From NCBI RefSeq assembly GCF_037893015.1, contig NC_133661.1, forward strand, positions 181,142,508 through 181,206,507: a DNA stretch of 64,000 bases, read 5' to 3'. Numbering within the stretch: the first letter of the stretch is position 1; every line of letters starts with the position of its first letter. This document shows positions 24,229 through 36,135 of this stretch, in pieces. The notes beneath the pieces are model-generated. The model did no database searches and had not been told where the DNA came from. It was given only the letters and a program-made list of their open reading frames with translations. Made by a program: the position numbers and the translations under genes. This DNA is from Macrotis lagotis. Lineage: Eukaryota; Chordata; Mammalia; Peramelemorphia; Peramelidae.

Positions 24229-24693
24229 TCCATCCATTCTTGCTAACTATTGTCCCATATTTCACCTCCCTTTTGTGGCTAAAGTTCTTAAAAAGACTGT
24301 CTACCATGAGTGTTTCCAACAATAGGTGCCAGCCCAAGCCCATGGGGTCGTGGTTTTGTCCCTGATTGCTTAGAGTGAACATAAATAGCAAATGTTTCTA
24401 TTTTGGTCAAAAAACTCTGAGAGTCTTCACCTTCTAGATTGATCCCCCCCCCCCCCCCCCAGATAAAAGGCTTAAAAAGGCCAAGGTCTCCCCCTGGGCC
24501 ATCTCTAGTGGTCCTGATCTATCTCCAGCCACTGGACTCAGATGGTTCCCAAGGAGAAAATGAAACTGGTGACTTTGCACAACCTTCCCCCACTTAAATA
24601 TAATTCACTTGCAAATTATGGCATAACCTTCATAGTCCTCTTTGAGCACAAAGTACAAGCAAAAATAGTTTTTTTTTCTCCCACTCTCTTCTT

Positions 24694-24851
24694 CTTTTTT
24701 TTTTTTTTAGATTTTTCAAGGCAATGGGGTTAAGTGGCTTGTCCAAGGCCACACGGCTAGGTAATTATTAAGTGTCTGAGGTCGGATTTGAACCCAGGTA
24801 CTCCTGACTCCAAGGCCGGTGCTCTATTCACTGCACCACCTAGCAACCCTA
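24694..24851 (-). mobile_element. tRNA-derived SINE (WSINE1-like), minus strand
   Basis: Perfect 13-bp duplications 'ccactctcttctt' at 24681-24693 and 24852-24864 bound it, so it is a recent insertion in the L2. Confidence 0.92.
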
Positions 24852-25175
24852 CCACTCTCTTCTTAATTCTACACAATCCGGATTCTAATCTCATCATTCC
24901 TCTAAAATGTCTCTCCAAAGTTATCAGAGAACTAATAACTGCCAAATTTAATGGTCTTTTGTCAATCCTCACCATTCTTGACTTCTTAATAGCCTTTGAC
25001 ACAGTTGATCACCTCCTCTCAATACTCTTCTTTCTCCAGGTTTTTATGGCTCACTACTCTATCCTGGTTCTCTTAGATATTTGATCACTCCTTTTCAGAT
25101 TCTTTTGCTAGACCATCCAAGGCACAACTACTAAGGGTAGATATCTCCTCTCTTCTTTCAATAACTTGATGATTT

Positions 25176-25645
25176 CTCTTTTTTTTTTAACATCAAAAGA
25201 CTTTAATCACAGACCTTCCTTCCCAATTATCTCTTGTCCTCATGGAACAACAGCTACTTGGAGAACTGACAGGTCATAACTTGGCCAATGTCCTTCAGTT
25301 TAAATTTGAGATCAAACTTGAGCCCAGGTCTCCTGGTTATTTGCTTCTATCCACTTTGCCATAACAGTGCATTAATGTTGTCTAAGGAAAGGATGAATCA
25401 GCTTCCTCTGGTTTCTGATAATTTCTAATTCCTCATCTTCTGAATAATCTGGCTCTTCTTGGAATATCCAAATTTCACTGGGAAGCTTCTTTTTCCAATG
25501 ATCATCACCTTGGAAAGGAAATGAACTGACTAGTTACTCCATGACAAATTGTTATTCAAAGCTGTTCAACCAGGGATCCTGTTAAAAATGATGGGTTCAC
25601 CACAAATGCTCCTCATTCTCATTGAGAACAGTCAGATTCCCTGCC
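25176..25645 (-). pseudogene. Processed retrocopy (5'-truncated) of an unrecognised mRNA
   Basis: In minus orientation this block ends in a poly(A) run (T10 at 25179-25188) with ATTAAA about 15 nt upstream of the tail. Exact 14-bp duplications 'taacttgatgattt' (25162-25175 and 25646-25659) bound it, inside an L2 copy that resumes on both sides. These are the marks of L1-mediated retrocopying of an mRNA. A short frame on the minus strand reads DDHWKKKLPSEIW then EEPDYSEDEELE and ends at a stop after LRQH. I do not recognise the parent gene. It could also be a truncated unknown non-LTR element. Confidence 0.6.
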
Positions 25646-26749
25646 TAACTTGATGATTTTATCAGAAGCTATGGATTCAGTGAAATTAGCATTCCAATGC
25701 TGAGGATTGTCAGGTCTACTTTCCAGCCGTAATCTCTCTCTCCTGATCTCTAGACTGGTATTTCCAGGTGCTTAATGGGTATCTTGAAAAAAGCTTAAAC
25801 TGAAATCATCCAAAACTAAACTCATCATCTTTCACCCCAAAGCCTTTTCCCATTTCTGAATCTTACCCTTCTTATACCATCATCCTTCCAGTTACCCAGA
25901 TTTTCTACCACGGAGTCATCTTTGACTCTTTCTCTCTCTTTTACAAATCATATCCAAACTTTTTCAAAGACCTAAAGATTTTACCTTTTTAACAACTCTC
26001 TCATATGATCCTTTCTCTCCTTTGAAAGTGCTATCACCTTGGTACAAACCTTCATCACATCACATTGGGACCACTGCATTAGCCTTCTGGTTAGTTTCTC
26101 TGATTCACATCTCTCTCCACTGCGGTGTATCCTCCACTGAGCTGTCAAATTAATCTTCCTCAAGTACAAGTCTAATTATGTCACACCCCCCCTGTCCAGT
26201 CAACTTAAGTGACTCCTATTACCTCTAGGACCAAATATAAAATACTGTTTGATTTTTAAAGTCCTTCATTTCCTGACCTCTTCCTACCTTCCCTTCTACC
26301 TTACTCCCTCTGATATGTTCTGGGATCCAGTGACATGAGCCTCTTGACTGCTCCTCGATTAATATAAACCACTTCCCAGCTCCAAGTATTTTCACTGGCC
26401 CTCTCTCCTTACTTCTACCTCACACAGTTCCAAACTTCCTTCAAATCTCAGCTAAAGCCCACCTTCTACCAGAAGCCTCAACCAGTCTACTTCATCTAAT
26501 TTATGCAGAATCTAACTTGTTTGTATATAGTTGCTTGCATATCATCTTCCTCTATAGACTGAGCTCTTTTCCCTTTTGTTGGTATCCCCAGTGCTCAGCA
26601 TAGTACCTGGGCCACCGTTATTACTTAATAAATATGTATGGTCTTGATATAAATACTTCAGGCCTCAGAAAGCAGAAAATGAAGAGCCTCAACTATATGA
26701 TTGTGTGGTGTAAGATAAATACCCCTTTGTGAAAAAGGGAACTAAGGTG

Positions 26750-27200
26750 GAAGGGAATGTCTTTCTTGCTTAATTCATCTGTCCACTCCCCAGGCCACCA
26801 CCCTAATTCTGACCCTTCCCCTTTTCCCCAAAGACTGTAATTTTCTCATTCCTCTTTTTGACATCTTCCACCTATTTAGATAAATTGTCAAGAATTCAAC
26901 TTTCTCTTAAATCCCTTAGGGTTCCTTCCCCTCCCTTAAACACTGATGACCTAATCTTCCTCTGGACAATCAAGACCATCAGGCTGAAACTCCCCAATCT
27001 GGTACTTTCATCTTTTATACATGAACTTTCTTGCAGTACTCATCCTATTCTCAGAAATCTCAGAAAGATGTCCTTTCTGCTCTATCTCCCTATCCTTTTA
27101 CCCAACAATCCTATACATCTTAATCTCAATTCTGAAAAAAAGTTCATTTTACTCCATTGCTTGTTTAGCCTGTGACCATGACACTAATTTCCTTCTAATA
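26750..27200 (+). mobile_element. LINE-2 upstream fragment, + strand
   Basis: 'ttttgacatcttccacctat' and 'caagaccatcaggctgaaac' look like a second, partial L2. Confidence 0.45.
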
Positions 27201-27204
27201 CAAG

Positions 27205-27385
27205 GGTTCTTGACCTTTTGGTGTGAAACTCATGGACTCTCTTTCTCAGAATAATATTTTAAAATATATAAAATAAATTACACAGGATGGTGTAAGAAAT
27301 ATATTATATTGAAATAGTTAACAAAATATTAAAAAGATAAGCTCATGCCTCAGAAAACCTGATTACAAACTCTTGTTTTAAATGG
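27205..27385 (+). repeat. Ancient DNA-transposon-like repeat, left part
   Basis: 'caagggttcttgaccttttg' and 'aataatattttaaaat' resemble the other end of the repeat type seen at 22835. Confidence 0.45.
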
Positions 27386-27429
27386 TTCAGCAATTTGAAT
27401 GTACCATTTCTATACCTTACTTTCATTTC

Positions 27430-27650
27430 CTGAAAGAACTGATAGAGCATTGGTTTAGGAGTCTGGACTTAATCTGGATTTAAATACCATCTCTATACTA
27501 TGTGACCCTGGACAAGTCTCCCTTAGCCTGAATTTTCTCCTGGGTAAAATGGGAATTATCATAACCTACCTCCCAGTATCGTTGTGAGAACTTAATGAAA
27601 TAATGCATATAAAATACTTTATCCTCTTTAAAGCAACTAATAAATAATAA
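27430..27650 (+). repeat. MIR, + strand, long copy
   Basis: 'gagcattggtttaggagtct', 'gtgaccctggacaagtctcc', 'aaaatgggaattatcataac' and 'cgttgtgagaacttaatgaa' cover most of the MIR. Confidence 0.85.
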
Positions 27651-27839
27651 ACATTTATTAAGTGCCTTCCTCATGCCAGTCACTGTGCTAACTTGCTAAA
27701 TAAAGCCCTAATTATTACTAGCTATCTCTTTGACTTCCTGCCAAAGATCAGTCCTTAAGACTCCATTGCAAGTTCTTTCAGAATGCTCAACTGTGATTTC
27801 TGTCTGAGTAAGAGTTCCAGTTCAGATTTGCACCTACAG

Positions 27840-28430
27840 TAAGATACAATACAGAAAGGGAAAAACATGAAGTAGTACATTATTATTTATAACAAGGTAA
27901 AGTCCCAGAAAACTTGTAACAACAATAACTAATGATTCCCAAAAGGATTATAAAATTATAATTAAGATAATGAAAGAGATAGAAAACATTACCAAAGATA
28001 ATCAAAAGAGATAGAAAGTGTTATCAATTGAGATAGGAAACATTACCAAAGATAATCAATCTATTGGTGGGGGGAAGCATCAAGCTTTTCACAGTCCTAA
28101 TCTGAAGGGTCCCAGGCAGAGCATCCTCTCTATGGGAGAGATTCCAAAGGAGTCTGAGCAAAGCTTGTGTAATTATAAGATTCTGAACAAAGAAGGCATG
28201 GTGCCAACTATCTATGAGACTCTGGACCCAGAAGATCCATCCTGAAATTGGCCAAGGGAAAAGGGGGTGTGCTAACAGGACTGGTCAAGTTCCCAGTAAG
28301 CACTCCCCTCCTTATCGGGGACTGACTGGGTTCCCATTCATATGAGTGTTTTACTACAGGGTCACCATGGCCCTAACTTGTTCTACTATTTTTGTTCAGG
28401 TCATACTAGGGATGTAGAAGAGCTTTATTG
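27840..28430. repeat. Unassigned repeat with internal tandem duplication
   Basis: A block containing 'aaacattaccaaagataatc' occurs twice (about 27970-28010 and 28025-28065). It is followed by 'atgggagagattccaaagga'. It may be an LTR-type repeat; no ends were found. Confidence 0.35.
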
Positions 28431-28524
28431 ATTAACCATTCAATCTCTCTTTAGACAAGCCCAGTTGCCCTCTCTGTAGCTTTCTCTTGCTGAATTTCAG
28501 AGAGTAAGAAATGTATAGTTGAGA

Positions 28525-28720
28525 AAAAGCAGCATGCCAAGAGTCAGGAGATCTGAAATGTAGTCTCAACTCTGCCCGATGACTGTCCTTTACACACAGC
28601 ACACACTTAAGTGCTTATTCAGTGTCCAAATAGGTTGAATGCATGAACTAATCATTGTGGCAATTCATTTAGCTTCTCTGAGACTCAGTTTCCTTGATGT
28701 TTAAAACATGTAGAGAGGAA
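28525..28720 (+). repeat. MIR-like fragment, + strand
   Basis: 'gccaagagtcaggagatctg' and 'gagactcagtttccttgatg'. Confidence 0.55.
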
Positions 28721-29067
28721 AGTGGAATGGCTAAAGAAGTTAGAGCTTTTTAGTCTGGAGAAGAGAAAAACCTTTTCTATAGATGAGAAAATTTTATTTT
28801 ACAGATGAAAATGTTTTTCTCTTTTCCAGTTGAGTACATTATAACTGTCTTCAAATATTTGAATGGCTATCATGTGAAAGAAGTATTAAACTTGTTTTGC
28901 TAGCTCACATTTCTATGATCTGAGTTTAGAAACAGTTAGAGAAATTATCATTTATAAACAGCTTGGACAAAACTGACCAGAAGGTAAAAATTAATATTGG
29001 AGGCATTGAGGTCTGAAACCCAGCCTAGAGCTTATCTATAAGATGGCATCTCTACCAGCAATGTCCT

Positions 29068-29900
29068 CCCCCCCCCATTATAAGCAAAGATAGTTTTCAA
29101 CATTCACCCATTTGCAATCTTTTGAGTTCCACATTTTTCTAGCGCCTGCCCTTCCCTACCCCCTCCCTATAGCAGCAAACAATAAAATATAGGTTGTACA
29201 TGTAAACAACTAATATTTACATATTAGTTGTGTTGTGAAAGAAAAATTAGAACTAAGGGGGGGGAAACAGAGAAAGAAGGAAAAAAACATAAAAGAAGTT
29301 TTAAAAAGTGAACATTAGGGGCAGCTAGGTGGTGTAGTGGATAAAGCACTGACCCTGGAGTCAGGAGTACCTGGGTTCAAATCCGGTCTCAGACACTTAA
29401 TAATTACCTAGCTGTGTGGCCTTGGGCAAGCCACTTAACCCCATTTGCCTTACAAAAACCTAAAAAAAAAGTGAACATTGCATGCTTTGCCCTGCATTCA
29501 GACTCCATAGTTTTTTCTCTGGATGTGGATGACCCATAACAGGTCTCTCAAGATTGTCCTTGATGACTAAACTGCTGAGAGGAACTGCATCCATCATAAT
29601 TGATCATCTCACAGTGTTGCTGTCAGTAGTGTGCATGAGATTCTTCCAGTTCTGCTCACTTCACTCAACATAATTTCCTTTAACTCTTTTCAGGCTTTTC
29701 TAGAGTCCAGCCATTTATGATTTCTTACAAAACAGTAGTACTTCATCACATTTGTATACCATAACTTGTTCATTCATTCTCCAGTTAATGGACATATCTT
29801 CAATTTCTAATTCTTTGCCACCACAAAAAAGCAATATAAATATTTTTGTAAATATGAGTCTTTTCCCTTTTTATGAGCTCTTTGAGATGTAGCCCTGTCT
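29068..29900 (-). mobile_element. L1 3' fragment, minus strand, carrying a SINE
   Basis: Same L1 3' architecture as 9490-10250 ('tttcaacattcacccatttg', 'ttgatcatctcacagtgttg', 'ttcaatttctaattctttgc'). A SINE at 29317-29465 interrupts it. Confidence 0.72.
29317..29465 (+). mobile_element. tRNA-derived SINE (WSINE1-like), + strand
   Basis: Perfect 14-bp duplications 'aaaaagtgaacatt' (29303-29316 and 29466-29479), so it inserted recently in an L1. Confidence 0.93.
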
Positions 29901-30264
29901 ACTAAGAATGTCTAATCAGCCCTGAGTTCCAGACTTCTCAGCATCAGTGAAGTCCATTCTCAATGCTAGGATAGTAGAACCTAAATCATATCTATCTTTC
30001 AATCCTTAGCACTTATCTTAGGATCCTACAAGAACAGGCCCTTAATATTTGCTGAACTGAATTAAATTCCACATAGCTCCAGGAGACAAAACTAGGAAGG
30101 ATGAGTAGAATAATGCTTTGGCTCTGATGTTACAATTTAAGAGGAATAAATGTAAAATTCTGTCATTAGTTGAAAGAAAAAAATTATTAAACTCAAGAGA
30201 AAAGAGCTAGCAATTTATATGAAAAAGATCATAGGGTTTTAGTTGTTTGCAAGCCCACTATAAG

Positions 30265-30430
30265 TTTTTTTTTGTTTTGGGTTTTTTTTTTTGGGGGGGG
30301 GTCAAGAAAGTAGGGTTAAGTGACTTGCCCACACAGCTAGGGAATTATTAAGTGTCTGAGGCCAGATTTGAACTCAGGTCCTCCTGACTCCAGGTCTGGT
30401 GCTCTATCCACTGTGCCACCTAGCTTCCCC
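30265..30430 (-). mobile_element. Older tRNA-type SINE, minus strand
   Basis: 'gggttaagtgacttgcccac' to 'ctgtgccacctagcttcccc', with a T/G-rich head containing a G8 run. Confidence 0.75.
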
Positions 30431-30728
30431 CCAACTTTAAGTTAAAAGTATGACAGGGAAGCTAATAAAGATTAAGCAATCTAGGTTGCATTAATAGAGG
30501 GAAAGTGTCCAGTTTATGGAAGATGACTATTTGACTGTCCTTTGCCCTTGTTAGACAGCTCAGACAAATAAGCATTCCATTCTGGAAGACTGCATTCTGG
30601 AAGTCATATTTTAGGAAGGATCTTAATAAACTGGAATGCATCTAGAAAGAGGGACATCAGGATGGTGAAAAGATTTTTCTACTTGGGTTGAAAGAACAGG
30701 ACGTGTAAACCTAAAAAGTCTCAGCAAA

Positions 30729-30839
30729 AGGGCAGCTAGCTAAGTGCAGTTGATAGAGAGCTTCAGCCCCGGAGCCAGGAGAACCTGAATTCAAATCCAA
30801 TTTCAGACACTTAATCATTACCTAGTCCCACTGCCTCAA
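30729..30839 (+). mobile_element. Short tRNA-type SINE, + strand, internally shortened
   Basis: Perfect 16-bp duplications 'aaaaagtctcagcaaa' (30713-30728 and 30840-30855). The 3' tRNA-unrelated part is missing between 'attacctag' and 'cccactgcc'. Confidence 0.85.
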
Positions 30840-30904
30840 AAAAAGTCTCAGCAAAGACAAAAGCAAACTTGAAATATTTGAAAGGCTATCATATGTCTAT
30901 TCAT

Positions 30905-31130
30905 AGAGTTAAGTGTATGGTGCAGTGAACAGTCTGAGATTTGGAAGTCCCATGTTCAAGCTGTACCTCAGAAGTTTACTTAGGCATGTAACAACCTGCA
31001 TTTAATGTTCCTTATCTGTTAAATGAGGATTATAAAAGCACTGTCAGTCCCAACATTGTTGTGAGGACCTGATGAAATATGATCTGTAAATACTAAAGCA
31101 AACTTTATATTGCTCTATAAATGCTAGTTT
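30905..31130 (+). repeat. MIR, + strand
   Basis: 'gcagtgaacagtctgagatt' through 'attgttgtgaggacctgatg'. Confidence 0.75.
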
Positions 31131-31334
31131 ATCATATGGAGCAAGGATAAGCTGTGTTTTACATAGCTCAAGAGGCCAGAACTAGGACCAATGGGTGAAA
31201 ACTCTTAAGGGTCTGGAAGATTTCTGGTCAAGAAAGAACTTTTTGATAAATTAGAGTTGTACCAAAGTGAAATGGAATGCCTTGAGTGGGAATGAGTTTG
31301 TTCCATCAGTGGAGGTCTTTAGGGATATAGAGAG

Positions 31335-31545
31335 AATGTTCGTATACCAGACTGAAAGATGACTAAGCTGGACTTGTGGGACCCAAGTTTGAATCCTAGT
31401 TCTTTCACTTGCTCCCTGAGTGAATGTGAGCAAGTTATTTCACTTCCGAAAGTCTATTTCTTCATTGATAAATGACATGACTGGGCTAGGTGACTTCTAA
31501 GGCTTCTTTCATCTCTGTACCTATGACTATGACTTCAAACTCTAA
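31335..31545 (+). repeat. MIR, + strand
   Basis: 'cccaagtttgaatcctagtt' and 'tgagcaagttatttcacttc'. Confidence 0.75.
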
Positions 31546-31559
31546 GATTCTTGTAATAC

Positions 31560-33830
31560 TAGTTTACAGGACAGTCAGTAAGCAGCTCAAGAGAAGGAAG
31601 AACTTAATAAAAATAAGAGCTTTCAAGGGGCTGCCTAATATTGTGTAGGTATTGGATCTGGTAGGGAGGAAAGTCTGTTACAGAATAAATTGGGGAGGAT
31701 GTGGAACCTGATAAAGTGTGAGTCCATTTTTAACTCTAGCTTTGTATCTATGACTGTAACTTCAGCTCTAAGAGCTCGTGGCTTTGTCTGGTGTCTTTAA
31801 TACTGATGATCAGCCTCCTCTTTGGGAAACTTTACCTTTGGCTCCTGGTTTATACACATGTGATTCTCCTTACATTACCCTGGATGCTTGGATCTTTCCC
31901 TTATTCATAGTGAGAAATCCTTGTGGTCCAATGCCACACTTCTTCCAGGAGTTCCTATCATTTTCCTACTATGGGTCAATCAAATAACAATCATTAATTA
32001 GTCACCTACAGTGCCTGTCACCATGCACAAAATGAAAATTCTCTTTTCCCGTAGGGCTATCTCTAGCTCTGACCTCTTCTAGTCGTGGGTTGCTTGCCCT
32101 CTCTAGGGTATCTGCCTTAAAAGGAAATATGTTCCAACCAGCCCATTCCTGCCTCTCCCAAACACTTTCTGCTTTCCAAGGCCCCTCTCAGGACTGTTCT
32201 TTTTCCTCACCTCTACAAACATTTATCTTCAAAGGTTTCCTTTCATTTGCTCCTATATCTGTTCTATGATTTCTCTTCTGAAATATTTCTCAAATTGACC
32301 TTTTCCTCTCCATTTTTATGAACAGAACCTCTATGTCTTCCATTTAACATCTCATCTCAAAACCATGCTGAGGTATTTTTGAGTCTGGGAGACAGCATAG
32401 ATCAATGAGATATTTGTCAAAAGCTCAATAGCCAATAAAGTTTCAAATATAGGCAAACTTGAATGATAATGATTATTTTTATATTCCTTCCTCCATCCTA
32501 TAATCAATCCAATAACCATTCATTATTTTTGGTATTTCCAATATTTAGCTTCCCTGGTTCCATGCTCTTTCACCATTCTATCCCTATTCTTTTTCCTTCC
32601 AAGCCCACTCTACTCACACCCCACTATCACAAAGACTGAGAAAATGTTTTATAACTGAGTGACTGAAAGCTCAGAGAAGAAGAAAATCTCAAGTAACAAT
32701 TTATCTATAGTATATTAGAAAGTTCCACTAATGTTCTCCTCTAAAACCTCATACTGATGGTATGGATGGAGTCTGGGCTCTCAGATACTAGGCCAGCAAA
32801 TATTAAACAGGAAGGGCTTAGTGGGATTGGTCTAGAAATAGAATCTAGATCTTTGGTTCAAGAGGAGGAGCTCATTCCTAAATTGGCAATAGAGTGGTGT
32901 ATTTTTCAGCCACAAAAAAACTCATAAAGAACTTTTCTTAAGTCACAGAGGGATGTGATCTGTGTCAGAAGAGGCAGGAGCTGCAGTCAATGAAGCTACT
33001 GGATCTTCAAAGTATTGGAGGAGCAGAAAGAGCTCTAGACTTAAGGACCAGAGGACCTCAATTGGATCAGGTCCATGGTTTACTAATCTGGGTGGTCCTG
33101 GGCTTGAAGAGATGACTCCAAGGTAGAAGGCTACCTTCAAATCCTATGATCCTAATCATAAACCTACAGCTACAGAGCTAGTTTCTCTTCACTCTTAACC
33201 CACAACTGTGATCACACTAGCCAAAACTGCAGCATTGCTCTCCTCCATGGGGTCTCCTCAGTTTCCTAATGGGCCTCAGTGGACTCTTTCTCTCTCTCTC
33301 TCTCTCTCCTCTTCTTCCTATATACAGAAGGAACTCAACAGCCTTAAGCATTATTTTTAATCACTGTGTTCCTCAGAAGCCAGAATTAGGTCCAAATTGG
33401 CTCATGCAACATTCCTGTTAACTCCTTTTGCCTTTAAGCAAATGATCTGTCATGAATTCTATTCCTCTTGTCTCCCAGGACACCTGATTCAGTGATAAGA
33501 AGTTAGACCTAGTTTTGCCTTCTCTCGCCTACTTTCAACTCAGCATGCTTTGAATTCACTTCCTACTAATATTTTCCATATTATAAAACAAACTCAACTC
33601 TATCTCCAACACTCAAATTATCTATGGAGCCTTCCATTCCAATTGTAGTAATGCAGATCATTCCAAAAAAAACAAGCCCATTCATATTTGACATCCTTGT
33701 CTGTTTTGACTTCCCTCACTAGCCTAAATGTGTATCACTGCAGAAGTATAGTGGTTGGCATCTGTGTAAATATTTATTTGTTTTATCTCTTTCCATTGTG
33801 GGCAAGCAGCAGCATCTTCAGAGAGGAGTG
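31560..33830. other. Gene-free stretch
   Basis: No conserved frame is seen. A (TC)n run lies at 33288-33309. Parts near 32150-32400 and 33200-33600 have the pyrimidine-rich look of old L2, but I cannot place them. Confidence 0.4.
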
Positions 33831-33834
33831 GTGT

Positions 33835-33960
33835 AGTGAATGAATGAATGAAAATGTATTTGTTTATTAAGAGCTTACACCAAGTATTGAGGTTACAAAT
33901 ACAAAAGCAGACAGTCCCTACCTTCTAAGACATTTACATTCTAATGGGGAAAACAACATA
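33835..33960 (-). repeat. Ancient mammalian repeat end
   Basis: 'tttgtttattaagagcttac' and 'cattctaatggggaaaacaa'. The same type recurs at 35255-35540 and 48710-48870. Confidence 0.45.
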
Positions 33961-34199
33961 CATAGGGGAGTGTGGCCAAGATAAGGCACTTTAATCCATA
34001 AAGTTATAGGGATGATGAGCCCCTAAGGGAATAGATTGACACACAACATTCAGGGATACTAGCAGAAATGATCTGATTCATGGTTCATGGTTGTAGAACT
34101 GGAAATAGGGTTGGAGGATGAAGGGGAAGGTTCAGAGCAGAGTCATTATAGGAGTAAAGTAAAACATAGTGGTTAGGGCTTTCCTGAGTCTGAGAGAGG

Positions 34200-34440
34200 C
34201 AGTAACACATCAGGACTAGGCAGCAAATAATTTTACATGGTCTCAAGCTAGAGTATAGGGAGCCATAGCAACAAGAAAACTACATTTCAAGTTAGAGGAG
34301 GTGAGTTTGAAAGTCCCTGCTTCACTACTTTCTCATATCTAACTATGGGCAAGTCAACCACCTTCCCCAAGTCTTAGTTTCCCTATCTGCTGAATGGGTA
34401 TCATACTATTTGTAATAACTATATCACAGCTACCTAGGAC
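34200..34440 (+). repeat. MIR-like, + strand
   Basis: 'gagtttgaaagtccctgctt' and 'ctatgggcaagtcaaccacc'. Confidence 0.6.
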
Positions 34441-34499
34441 AAGTTTATTGAATCTGGTGGTTGAATTCAAAGGATAAAGTTAATTGGTAGCACTAGGAT

Positions 34500-34645
34500 T
34501 TTTTTACATATCTTTGGCATATATTTTATACATATATCTAAATATATATATACAATTAATATAGATTGTTATATATAATATATATTATATAAACATACTT
34601 TTTATATATTATATATATAGTTTTATATATATATTATTTGAAAGC
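34500..34645. repeat. AT-rich low-complexity tract
   Basis: Tracts of tatata over about 140 bp that can fold on themselves. Confidence 0.8.
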
Positions 34646-34800
34646 TATTCTATATGAACAAAAATTCTTGGCTAAAATGAATCTATGAGAGGGATCTATG
34701 AGTATAATCTATAAGCAGGCTACAGCCTGGAATCTTAGAGCTCATAATCTGAAGAAAAGAAAATAGACAAGAATTGATAATAAATATAAAGACTGTGTGA

Positions 34801-34801
<1 letters not shown>

Positions 34802-34840
<39 letters not shown>
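34802..34840. repeat. (AC)n microsatellite
   Basis: About 17 AC units. Confidence 0.9.
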
Positions 34841-34924
34841 ACCCATAATCATACAACATAAATTTGGTAAATCATAATCATTCATAACAAAAGAAGTATA
34901 TTCACAAGAATGGAGGTTAATGGA

Positions 34925-35236
34925 ATAATGTTTGTCCTTCATTTTCAAAGACGACCATAACATCAGGGAGGTGATGCCAAGACAAGTGTGTGTGTGTGTG
35001 GGGGGGGTTCTGTGCTAAATCACCAGCTTCACTTTCTCCTTCAGAGACATCTGGGTCCAGTGACCAGATGTGAATCAGGATGACTGGAGATAGCCTTGGA
35101 TGCAAGACAATTAGGGCAATCAGATTTGCCCAAGGCCACACAGCCAGTAAGTAGCAAGTGTCTGAGGTCAGATTTGAACTCCTGTCCTCCTGAATCCAAG
35201 GTCAGTGCCCTATCCACATGACACCTAGCTGCCCAT
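34925..35236 (-). mobile_element. MAR-type marsupial SINE
   Basis: 'ttgtccttcattttcaaaga', 'catctgggtccagtgaccag' and a tRNA-like minus end 'atgacacctagctgccc'. It contains a (GT)n/G8 interruption near 34990-35008. Confidence 0.65.
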
Positions 35237-35254
35237 GGCTAATGGAGTATAGTG

Positions 35255-35545
35255 GAAATCAATAAATCAATATTTATGAACTGTGCTAAGCATTGGGGTA
35301 ACAAAATTAGACAAAAAAACAAGAGACAAAAGAGCCCCTAAAGAGTTCACAGTCTAATATAGGAGACAACAAACACACATACATCAAATCAAGTCATACA
35401 GGAGAAACAGGAAATAATTAACAAAGGGAAGGCACTAGAATTAAGAGGGATTGGGAAAGGCTTCTCAAGGAAAATGAGAGTTTTTGAGAAGCCAAGAGGT
35501 GAATTGAGAATCAGGGTACAGAGGACAGACAGAGTGTCTGGAGTC
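35255..35545 (-). repeat. Ancient mammalian repeat
   Basis: 'caatatttatgaactgtgct' and 'gagttcacagtctaatatag'. Confidence 0.45.
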
Positions 35546-35559
35546 AAAAGATAAAATAT

Positions 35560-35770
35560 CTTATTGATGGAACAGCAAGGAGACTGTGCTCAAGTCAGAA
35601 AAATTGGGTTCTTGGCTTAGTTCTGTGTCTTTTCTCTGAGCTTGTTCACTTGTCTGTAAAGTGAGGATTATGATACTGGTCCTAGATATCTCATACATTG
35701 AAAAGATGAATCTTCTAAATGAGAGTATTTTGTAAACAGTATAATGCTTTATAAGTATTATTAATAGTAA
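35560..35770 (+). repeat. MIR-like, + strand
   Basis: 'gtgctcaagtcagaaaaatt' and 'ctgtaaagtgaggattatg'. Confidence 0.5.
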
Positions 35771-36135
35771 TATTATTTCCTTCTTACAATGATCTCTCAT
35801 ACAATTTTTACTTCACACCTTCCAACCTAACAATGATTTATCTATTTCTGATCTATACCCAGGGGCCTATTTCTTTTTCTAAATTAATATTCTATTAGTT
35901 TTCCAATTATATATAATAGTAGTTTCTACCTATCATTTTTGTAAGGTTTTGAATTTTACAATTTTCCCCCACCCTTCCCCCACAGAAGGCAGTCTGATAA
36001 TCTTTTACATTGTTTCCATGCCATACATTGATGGAAATTGAATGTGTTGAGAGAGAAATCAGATCCTTGAGGAGAAAATAAAATATTAGAGATAGCAAAA
36101 TTATGTTGTACATAAGTCACTTTTTTAAAAAAATT

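Larger units (their letters stand above)
23225..26660 (+). mobile_element. Long LINE-2 copy, interrupted
   Basis: Consecutive L2 blocks keep their order along the + strand. The reverse-transcriptase block 'IAFDTVDHLLSIL' is at 24966-25020, the 'ccaaaactaaactcatcatc' block is near 25810, and the 3' end has 'gtgctcagcatagtacctgg' and 'acttaataaat' near 26630. It is interrupted by SINEs (24074-24228 and 24694-24851), a poly-C run (24444-24461) and a processed retrocopy (25176-25645). It is old and non-functional. Confidence 0.7.

Noticed and set aside
24788-25084. A 98-codon frame with 'AFDTVDH'
   Set aside because: This is the reverse-transcriptase block of an old LINE-2, not a host gene.
28018-28245. 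A 75-codon frame (MLSIEIGNITKDNQSIGG...)
   Set aside because: It overlaps an internally duplicated repeat block and has no splice sites or conserved motif.
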